The position numbers and the translations under genes are program-made. Below, in pieces: positions 7,277 to 12,096 of a DNA stretch of 12,096 bases. The stretch covers positions 1 to 12,096 of the forward strand of contig JACJWI010000015.1 in NCBI GenBank assembly GCA_020637215.1. The letters run 5' to 3'. This DNA comes from Microthrixaceae bacterium. Its GTDB lineage: Bacteria; Actinomycetota; Acidimicrobiia; Acidimicrobiales; Microtrichaceae. The notes under the pieces are model-generated. The model made no database searches. It saw only the letters and a program-made list of their open reading frames with translations, and had not been told where the DNA came from. How positions within the stretch are numbered: the first letter of the stretch is position 1; every line of letters begins with the position of its first letter.

Positions 7277-7283
7277 CCTTCCT
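7277..7283 (-). promoter_or_regulatory. ribosome-binding site deciding the sucC start
   Basis: AGGAAGG on the minus strand is separated by 8 nt from the GTG at 7268. It overlaps the alternative in-frame GTG at 7277, which therefore cannot use it. This fixes the start that yields MDLFEYQ, in agreement with SucC homologues. Confidence 0.7.
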
Positions 7284-7312
7284 GTCGCGGACTCTGCGGT
7301 CCCGGAGCCGAG

Positions 7313-7327
7313 CTGACGGATCGTCAG
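7313..7327 (-). promoter_or_regulatory. short palindrome in the sucC leader
   Basis: CTGACG-GAT-CGTCAG is a perfect 6-bp inverted repeat with a 3-nt centre, 45-59 nt upstream of the sucC start. A TACGCT hexamer (minus strand, 7355-7350) just upstream could be a -10 box, with no visible -35 box. The palindrome would then fall near or just after transcription start, where a repressor site or a small leader hairpin could act. Support is weak. Confidence 0.25.
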
Positions 7328-7410
7328 GTCACGCCGGGTCCGACGGGCGAGCGTAGACCGACGGACCGAACCGCCCCCATTCCGGCCCGGCGCTCCTGCG
7401 GCCCGGCGGC

Positions 7411-7441
7411 GTTGGCGGACCGGCGCCGTTGGCGGATCGGC
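7411..7441 (+). repeat. two-copy tandem repeat behind the CoA-transferase gene
   Basis: GTTGGCGGACCGGC (7411-7424) is repeated as GTTGGCGGATCGGC (7428-7441) with a 17-nt period and one difference. It lies in the 191-nt gap between the CoA-transferase stop and sucC. It may be slippage in GC-rich sequence. No function is evident. Confidence 0.6.
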
Positions 7442-7459
7442 GGTCCTGCCGACCGGCGC

Positions 7460-8650
7460 TCAGATCACCCCGGCGTCCCGGAGAGCGGAGCGGGCGGCCT
7501 CGTCCAGGTCGAGCGCCTCGGCCAGGACCTCGTCGGTGTGCTCGCCGAGCTCGGGGCCGACCCAGCGCACCTCGCCGGGCGTGTCCGACAGCTTGGGCAC
7601 CACGTTCTGCATGGGGAAGTCGCCGAGCTGCGGGTGCGCCATGGTCACGATCGCCTTGCGGGCGGCGAAGTGGGCGTCGGCCAGCATGTCGGGCGCGGTG
7701 TAGATCTTGCCGTTGGGCACGCTGTGGCGGTTGAGCAGGTCCTCGAGCTCGGCCGAGGTCAGGCCCTTGGACCACTCGGCGATCAGGTCGTCGAGCTCGG
7801 CCTGGTTCGCGCCCCGGGCGTTGTGGGTGGCGTAGCGCTCGTCGTCGGCCAACTCCGGACGGCCCATCGCCTCGGCCAGCCGCTTGAACACCGTGTCCTG
7901 GTTGCCGCTGATCAGGTGCTCGCCGTCCGCGGTCGGATAGGCGTTGGCCGGCGCCACGTTGGGCAGGATCGACCCGGTGCGGGGCCGGACGTACCCGCTG
8001 ACCGTGTACTCGGGGATCAGCGACTCCATCACGCCGAGCACCGCCTCGTAGAGCGCCGCGTCGACCACCTGACCCCGACCGGTGTTCTCCCGGGCGTGCA
8101 GGGCGACCAGCGTGCCGACGCAGGCGAAGGTGGCCGCCAGGGTGTCGCCGATCGAGATGCCGGCGCGCGCCGGCGGCCGGTCCGGCTCGCCGATCACCGC
8201 CCGCAGCCCGCCCATCGCCTCGCCGATCGCGCCGTAGCCCGGCCGGGACGCGTACGGCCCGTCCTGGCCGTAGCCCGACACCCGCACCACGATCAGGCGC
8301 GGGTTGTCGGCCATCAGGTCCTCGGGCGCCATCCCCCACTTCTCGAGGGTGCCCGGCCGGAAGTTCTCGATGACGACGTCCGCGGTGGCGATCAGCCGTC
8401 GGGCCAGGTCCTGGCCGTCCTTCTCCCGCAGGTTGATGGTGACCGACCGCTTGCCCCGGGCCACCACCGGCCACCACAGCGACCGGCCGTCGGCCTTCTC
8501 CCGACCCCACTCCCGCATGGGGTCGCCCTGGCCCGGCGGCTCGAGCTTGATGACGTCCGCGCCGAAGTCCGCCAGGAGCTGACCGCAGAACGGTCCGGCG
8601 AGCAGCTGGCCCATCTCCACCACTCGGAGGTCGGACAGGGCTGCGGTCAT
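7460..8650 (-). CDS. class III (CaiB/BaiF family) CoA-transferase
   Basis: This 396-aa cytoplasmic enzyme moves CoA from one acyl-CoA to another carboxylic acid. It begins with the family signature LRVVEMGQLLAGPFCGQLLA (8-27), followed by DFGADVIKLEPPGQGDP (28-44). Other family motifs are TINLREKDG (71-79), ENFRPGTLEKWG (95-106) and RVSGYGQDGPYASRPGYG (123-140). Asp169 in GISIGD falls at the position and number of the catalytic Asp of formyl-CoA transferase. Substrates cannot be read from sequence; proximity to sucCD makes a succinyl-CoA donor a mild suggestion only. The start at 8650 is chosen because GAGAGGA lies 6-8 nt upstream and the product matches family N-termini. The frame stays open to 8821, but that would overlap the divergent gene. 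Confidence 0.93.
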   Translation of the reverse strand: MTAALSDLRVVEMGQLLAGPFCGQLLADFGADVIKLEPPGQGDPMREWGREKADGRSLWWPVVARGKRSVTINLREKDGQDLARRLIATADVVIENFRPGTLEKWGMAPEDLMADNPRLIVVRVSGYGQDGPYASRPGYGAIGEAMGGLRAVIGEPDRPPARAGISIGDTLAATFACVGTLVALHARENTGRGQVVDAALYEAVLGVMESLIPEYTVSGYVRPRTGSILPNVAPANAYPTADGEHLISGNQDTVFKRLAEAMGRPELADDERYATHNARGANQAELDDLIAEWSKGLTSAELEDLLNRHSVPNGKIYTAPDMLADAHFAARKAIVTMAHPQLGDFPMQNVVPKLSDTPGEVRWVGPELGEHTDEVLAEALDLDEAARSALRDAGVI

Positions 8651-8750
8651 GGTGGTCCTCTCGGGTCGGAGATGGCCGGGGTCGACCAGACCGTACCGCC
8701 CACCGAGTCGAGTTCCTGACGGACCGCACCCCGGGCGATACTGGTCGCCC
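8651..8750. promoter_or_regulatory. divergent promoter region between the CoA-transferase and Rieske-like genes
   Basis: These 100 nt must hold the promoters for both divergent genes. On the minus strand TACGGT (8695-8690) is a possible -10 box, giving a leader of roughly 30 nt that contains the CoA-transferase ribosome-binding site. On the plus strand GATACT (8737-8742) is a possible -10 box. Neither has a clear -35 box. Confidence 0.4.
8737..8742 (+). promoter_or_regulatory. candidate -10 box for a leaderless transcript of the Rieske-like gene
   Basis: GATACT matches TATAAT at four of six positions and ends 8 nt before the ATG at 8751. No Shine-Dalgarno sequence lies between, so transcription would begin at or next to the start codon. 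This is the third case of such spacing in the window. Confidence 0.3.
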
Positions 8751-9332
8751 ATGCCCGTCGAACGCCGCAGCGGCTCCCAGCAGACCCGGTCCGCGATCAT
8801 CGCCGTGGTCGCCCTGGTCATCGCCGTGCTCGGAGCGTGGGGGATGATCCGCCTGGCCTCCGGCGGTCAGGGCCCGGTCAAGGTCCAGTTGGGCGACGAC
8901 ACCTTCGACGCCGGTTACGCCACCCGCATGGCCGACCAGATCGACAAGGACGGGCCGCTGCTGTTCTCCGACGTGTCGGGCCGGGGTCAGCGCCAGCCGA
9001 TCTACGTGGTGCACATCGGATCCGACGACAAGGACGGCTGGTTCGCGCTGTCGGCCATCGCGCCCGGGGCCGCCGAGGGCTGCTTCGTGACCTGGAACCC
9101 CGAGTCGGAGCTCTTCGAGGAGCGTCGGGCGGCGGACCCGGCCGAGGGCCGCGACGCGCTCGGCGAGCGCTGCCGCGACGTCACCTGGAGCGCCGACGGA
9201 ACCGACGGGTCCGACGGGTCCGAGCTCGAGGCGTTCCCGTGGGAGATCGACAAGGACGAGCGCCTGATCATCGACCTGCGACCCGATCAGTCACGGACGA
9301 CGACCACCACCATCGCCACCAGCGGCAACTGA
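8751..9332 (+). CDS. membrane-anchored protein with a degenerate Rieske-like domain
   Basis: This encodes 193 aa. A basic start is followed by one membrane segment (about residues 14-35, IIAVVALVIAVLGAWGM), so residues 40-193 should lie outside the cytoplasm. No family is certain. The order of elements recalls a Rieske domain: WFALSAIAPGAAEGCFVTW (97-115) resembles the first cluster loop, where true Rieske proteins have Cys-x-His, and ERCRDVTWSADG (139-150) followed by LEAFPWEIDKDERLIID (159-175) resembles the second loop and closing strands. The ligand Cys and His residues are absent: Ala and Gly stand at the CPH positions. Cys111 and Cys141 remain and could form a disulfide. The tail is Thr-rich. 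The start at 8751 is chosen because it begins directly before the membrane segment and avoids overlap with the divergent CoA-transferase gene. Function unknown. Confidence 0.65.
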   Translation: MPVERRSGSQQTRSAIIAVVALVIAVLGAWGMIRLASGGQGPVKVQLGDDTFDAGYATRMADQIDKDGPLLFSDVSGRGQRQPIYVVHIGSDDKDGWFALSAIAPGAAEGCFVTWNPESELFEERRAADPAEGRDALGERCRDVTWSADGTDGSDGSELEAFPWEIDKDERLIIDLRPDQSRTTTTTIATSGN

Positions 9333-9344
9333 CGCCCGAGCTTC

Positions 9345-9390
9345 CGATTTCTGAGGCGCGGAAAGCGACAAGGTGTGTCGCTCAGGACCC
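9345..9390 (+). repeat. interspersed palindromic repeat, copy 4
   Basis: The core is CGACA-AGGTG-TGTCG at 9366-9380, with a 7-bp stem AGCGACA/TGTCGCT. It aligns with the reverse complement of copy 1 at 37 of 46 positions. A G-rich tail (TTCTGGGGTGGGGGT, 9395-9409) continues into the stop codon of the converging thioesterase gene and resembles the tail of copy 2. Read on the minus strand the stem is followed by a short T run, so it may weakly terminate the ligase-thioesterase operon. Confidence 0.75.
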
Positions 9391-9408
9391 GAATTTCTGG
9401 GGTGGGGG

Positions 9409-10329
9409 TCAGAGGTGGTCGAGGAAGAGCGACTGGTTTGTCCGGCCGATGCGACCGTGCTCGTCCCACAGGGCGCCGTCGCTCGCTCCGATACCGGCGT
9501 CGGACGTCCGCATCACCGACTCCAGCCCGACCCACTCCCCGACCGGTTCCCGCCACAGGTGCACGGTCAGGTCCGGGTTGATGAACAGGCCGCCGCCGAA
9601 GCCGACGCTCGCCGCGATCCCGTTCGAGAAGTCCGACGCGGCCGCCGCCCGCTGCCACGGCGACGGCTCCTCGTCGGGGACCACCGGCACGGCCAGGCGG
9701 ATCCAGTCGAAGGCGGGTCCGGGCCGGGTGAAGTCGCCGCGGGCGAATCGGTGCTCGGTGCCGTGGCTGTGGAACCCGACGCCGTCGACCGAGGCGAGCT
9801 GAACCCTCCCGGCCGCCGGCGGCACGGGCGGCGGTGCGTCATCGATGCCGTGGGCCGACGGACCGCCCGGACCGATGTCGTCCATGTCGACCTCGCCGGG
9901 CCCCGAGGTGCGGATCCGCAGGGCACGGGCCAGCATCAGGACCGAGTCGTCGTCGATGCTGCGCACGGTCACGTCGATCACCGAGACCCGACGGCCGGGC
10001 CGCACGACCTCGGCGCGCAGCTCGAGCGGCCGCAACGGCACCGGACGCAGCAGCTCGATGGTCAGGCGGGCCAGCCGCATCGGGACGGTGTCGTGGCCGC
10101 CCGAGCCGCGGGGCATCTCGACCCTCTCGACCTCGCGGGCGATCAGAGCTGCGGGAGCGCCACCGTGACACGCGTCGGGGTCCCAGGGTCCCCGGCAGAG
10201 CTCCGTCGGCGTCCACCGCGACGCTCCCGGGACCGCCCCCGAGCCCGGGCCCACGGTGGGGACCGAACCCGGGTCCGGAGCTGGATCCGTCGGGACGAAC
10301 AGCGACGAGGCCGACAGCCGATCAGCCAT
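9409..10329 (-). CDS. acyl-CoA thioesterase, double-hotdog (TesB-like, 4HBT_3) family
   Basis: This 306-aa protein probably hydrolyses an acyl-CoA to the free acid and CoA. The N-terminal hotdog has GPWDPDACHGGAPAALIARE (47-66), where HGG at 55-57 and the following helix are family hallmarks. The C-terminal hotdog has ASDFSNG (231-237), FINPDLTVHLWREPVGEWVG (249-268), and the closing GRTNQSLF (295-302). Asp233 and Gln299 match the Asp and Gln of the E. coli TesB catalytic network. The intervening Thr position appears to be Asn251, as far as I can align it. The first 40 residues are Pro/Gly-rich and probably disordered. It begins 8 nt after the stop of the acyl-CoA ligase gene and is surely cotranscribed, with translation probably coupled. 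Substrate unknown. Confidence 0.88.
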   Translation of the reverse strand: MADRLSASSLFVPTDPAPDPGSVPTVGPGSGAVPGASRWTPTELCRGPWDPDACHGGAPAALIAREVERVEMPRGSGGHDTVPMRLARLTIELLRPVPLRPLELRAEVVRPGRRVSVIDVTVRSIDDDSVLMLARALRIRTSGPGEVDMDDIGPGGPSAHGIDDAPPPVPPAAGRVQLASVDGVGFHSHGTEHRFARGDFTRPGPAFDWIRLAVPVVPDEEPSPWQRAAAASDFSNGIAASVGFGGGLFINPDLTVHLWREPVGEWVGLESVMRTSDAGIGASDGALWDEHGRIGRTNQSLFLDHL

Positions 10330-10337
10330 GACCCGGC

Positions 10338-11993
10338 CTACGTCCGGTCGCCGTCGGACCCGGTCGCCGGAGCGGTGTCCGAATCGGAGCGGGTACCCGA
10401 ACCCGAGTCGGCGTCGAACAACGGGACGAGGTGGTCGCGACGGATCTTGCGGGTGCCGGTGCGGGGCAGCTCGTCGACCACCACGATCCGGCGCGGTGCC
10501 TTGTAGCGGGCCATCCGACCCTTCGACCAGCTCACCAGCTCGTCCGGCGTGACCGTCGCTCCGTCGCGCAGGCGCACCGCGGCGACCGGCACCTGGCCCA
10601 GCTTGTCGTCGTCGATCCCGACCACCCCCGCCTCGACCACGTCGGGGTGCTCCTCCAGGTCGGCCTCGACCTCGACCGCGTACACCGAGTAGCCGCCGGC
10701 CTTGATCACGTTCTTGGAACGCCCCTGGAACGACAGCAGCCCGAACGGCCCGCCGCGCACCAGGTCGCCGGTGCGCAACCAGCCGTCGTCGGTGAGCACA
10801 CCGGCGGAGGCGGCCGCGTCGCCGTGGTAGCCCTTGAGCACACCCGGACCCTTGATCTGCAGCTCGCCCACCGTGCCCGCCGCAACCGGCTGGTCGTCCA
10901 GATCCGCGACCCGGACCTTCCAGCCCGGAAGCGTGAAGCCGAGCGAGTCGCCGAGTCCGACCGGCAGCATCGGCGGCGACAGCTTGGCCACCACCCCGCC
11001 GCCGGTCTCGACCATGCCGTAGCCCTCGAAGAACGCGGCCTCGCCCACCGGTCCGATCACCGGCAGCGTGGCCGACGCGCCGTAGGACTTGAACTTCCGG
11101 GCCAGCGGACCGGGCATCACGTCCGCACCGGTCATCCAGGCCCGCACGCAGGTGAGATCGCGGGTGGCTGCGCCCGCCTCGTCGAGCAGGCGGTACGTGG
11201 CCGGCACCCCCATGAACGCCGAGGACCGACGCTGCTCGATGACGTCGAGCACCCGGTCGGCACGGAAGTGACGCAGGAAGTACATCGGAATGCCGGCCAA
11301 CGTCGGGCCGAGCACAGAGATGAAGCCCATGATGTGCGCGATCGGCAGGCTCAGCACCAGCTCGTCGTGGCGCAACCACGTGGGCAGCGCTGCCATCGGT
11401 GCGAGTCCGCCGATCAACGCCCGGTGGGTGAGCTCGACGCCCTTGGGGGTGCCGGTCGTGCCCGACGTGTAGAAGAGCGCGGCGACATCGTCGAGCTCGG
11501 GGCGGTCCGGCGGCTCGGGAGCGGAGCGCGACCCGGGCCCGGAGCTCAACTCGGCGGCCCCACGAACGACCAGGGTGGCGCCGCTGTCGACGATCACGTG
11601 GTCGATCTCCCGCGGCCGCATCTGCGGGTTGACCGGCACCGGGATCCGACCGGCGCGGCTCACCGCCAGGCACAACAGGAACTGGTCGATCCCGTTCGGG
11701 GTGAACAACACGACCGTGTCGCCCGGGCCGGTGCGCGCCGCGATCGCCGCGGACCAGCGGGCCACACGCGTGGCGGCGGCGCCGTAGGTCAGCTCACGGA
11801 TCTCACCCGCGTCGCCCGCACGACCGGTGGCACGTCCGCCGTCACGCCGCGAACCTGAGGCGACGGGGGCCGGGCCCTCCTCGGTCACCATGAGCCGGTC
11901 GCCGTGCAGTCCGACCCACCGGTCGGCCAGATCCGCGAGCGTCACCTGGTGACGCAGGGCGACGTCGGCCCGTCGCAGCATCCGCAACATCAT
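10338..11993 (-). CDS. AMP-forming acyl-CoA ligase (FadD/long-chain-type family)
   Basis: This 551-aa enzyme activates a carboxylic acid with ATP to an acyl-adenylate and transfers it to CoA. The P-loop-like motif YTSGTTGTPKG is at 175-185, the acyl/AMP motif GYGMVETGGG at 324-333, DGWLRTGD at 403-410, the hinge region GRSKNVIKAGGYSVYAVEVE at 424-443, and the C-terminal PRTGTRKIRRD carries catalytic Lys516. Catalytic residues look complete. The last 25 residues are a Ser/Asp/Gly-rich tail beyond the family end. An insertion rich in Gly/Arg at 40-64 also lies outside the conserved fold. It is the first gene of an operon with the thioesterase. The start is uncertain: ATG occurs at 11993, 11990 and 11981, and a GGGGG run abuts the first, so the third would have better ribosome-binding spacing. 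Substrate not predictable. Confidence 0.93.
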   Translation of the reverse strand: MMLRMLRRADVALRHQVTLADLADRWVGLHGDRLMVTEEGPAPVASGSRRDGGRATGRAGDAGEIRELTYGAAATRVARWSAAIAARTGPGDTVVLFTPNGIDQFLLCLAVSRAGRIPVPVNPQMRPREIDHVIVDSGATLVVRGAAELSSGPGSRSAPEPPDRPELDDVAALFYTSGTTGTPKGVELTHRALIGGLAPMAALPTWLRHDELVLSLPIAHIMGFISVLGPTLAGIPMYFLRHFRADRVLDVIEQRRSSAFMGVPATYRLLDEAGAATRDLTCVRAWMTGADVMPGPLARKFKSYGASATLPVIGPVGEAAFFEGYGMVETGGGVVAKLSPPMLPVGLGDSLGFTLPGWKVRVADLDDQPVAAGTVGELQIKGPGVLKGYHGDAAASAGVLTDDGWLRTGDLVRGGPFGLLSFQGRSKNVIKAGGYSVYAVEVEADLEEHPDVVEAGVVGIDDDKLGQVPVAAVRLRDGATVTPDELVSWSKGRMARYKAPRRIVVVDELPRTGTRKIRRDHLVPLFDADSGSGTRSDSDTAPATGSDGDRT

Positions 11994-12050
11994 CCCCCGA
12001 GCATGTCACGGGCCGGCTCGGACCCCGCGATCCACCCTCCCCCGGCATTC

Positions 12051-12090
12051 TCATGACCGTTCGCGCCACTGGTGGCGCGAACGGTCATGA
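12051..12090. repeat. perfect 40-bp palindrome upstream of the acyl-CoA ligase
   Basis: Two 19-bp arms, TCATGACCGTTCGCGCCAC (12051-12069) and its exact complement (12072-12090), surround a 2-nt TG centre. It begins 57 nt upstream of the ligase start, so it could be an operator. As RNA it would be a very stable hairpin and might terminate a gene beyond the right edge, although no T-tract follows the visible arms in either direction. The window ends 6 nt after it. Confidence 0.8.
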
Positions 12091-12096
12091 AAACGG

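Noticed and set aside
4926..7316. A 796-codon open frame on the plus strand across sucD and sucC.
   Set aside because: It is antisense to two certain genes, and its translation is low-complexity (Val/Asp/Gly/Arg-rich) with no motif. Such frames are a normal by-product of high GC.
8649..8750. Longer start for the Rieske-like protein at 8649.
   Set aside because: It would overlap the divergent CoA-transferase start and put a Pro/Arg-rich stretch before the membrane segment. The ATG at 8751 has a better promoter-like context.
9196..9222. Tandem GACGGGTCC repeat inside the gene at 8751.
   Set aside because: It is only two short in-frame units encoding DGSDGS, typical of a flexible loop in GC-rich genes.
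10330..11673. Upstream extension of the thioesterase frame.
   Set aside because: It overlaps the acyl-CoA ligase in another frame and is compositionally abnormal. The ATG at 10329 sits 8 nt after the ligase stop.
1..12096. CRISPR array, tRNA/rRNA genes, transposase or integrase, biosynthetic gene cluster.
   Set aside because: There are no regularly spaced repeats, no cloverleaf or rRNA-like sequence and no recombinase motifs. The four palindromes are too dispersed and divergent for a CRISPR array.

Overview
The window is very GC-rich, codes densely on both strands, and carries a housekeeping set that points to an actinobacterium. The purine and succinyl-CoA gene arrangement and the protein style suggest the class Acidimicrobiia (Iamia/Ilumatobacter-like). 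That placement is an inference from protein character, not a database match.

Layout from left to right: a secreted lipoprotein with a probable beta-propeller body (72-1775, +); purH and purN, an overlapping purine operon (1876-4010, -); a lone gene for a winged-helix/AbiEi-like plus DUF559 nuclease-like protein (4187-5110, +); sucD and sucC, the two succinyl-CoA synthetase subunits (5184-7268, -); a class III (CaiB/BaiF) CoA-transferase (7460-8650, -); a short membrane-anchored protein resembling a Rieske domain that has lost its cluster ligands (8751-9332, +); and a two-gene acyl-CoA operon, with an AMP-forming acyl-CoA ligase followed 8 nt later by a double-hotdog thioesterase (11993 down to 9409, -). 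A perfect 40-bp palindrome lies upstream of the ligase at the right edge. No RNA gene, CRISPR array or transposase was seen.

Metabolically the window combines the last steps of IMP synthesis, the substrate-level phosphorylation step of the TCA cycle and CoA-ester handling (ligase, thioesterase, CoA-transferase). sucC-sucD close to purN-purH is a known actinobacterial neighbourhood, for example in Mycobacterium tuberculosis. Here the nuclease-like gene sits between the two blocks, on the opposite strand.

The main unexplained feature is a family of four intergenic imperfect palindromes with the core CGACA-N5-TGTCG (cores at 1791, 4064, 5140 and 9366). All three convergent gene junctions carry one. 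The fourth lies in the purN/nuclease divergent gap. The two that flank the nuclease-like gene are inverted relative to each other and match at 33 of 34 positions, so that gene is bracketed by inverted repeats inside an otherwise conserved housekeeping cluster. The same gene has a 28-bp near-perfect palindrome just upstream of its start that looks like an operator. Together these make the 4.05-5.18 kb segment the best candidate for an accessory or undescribed unit.
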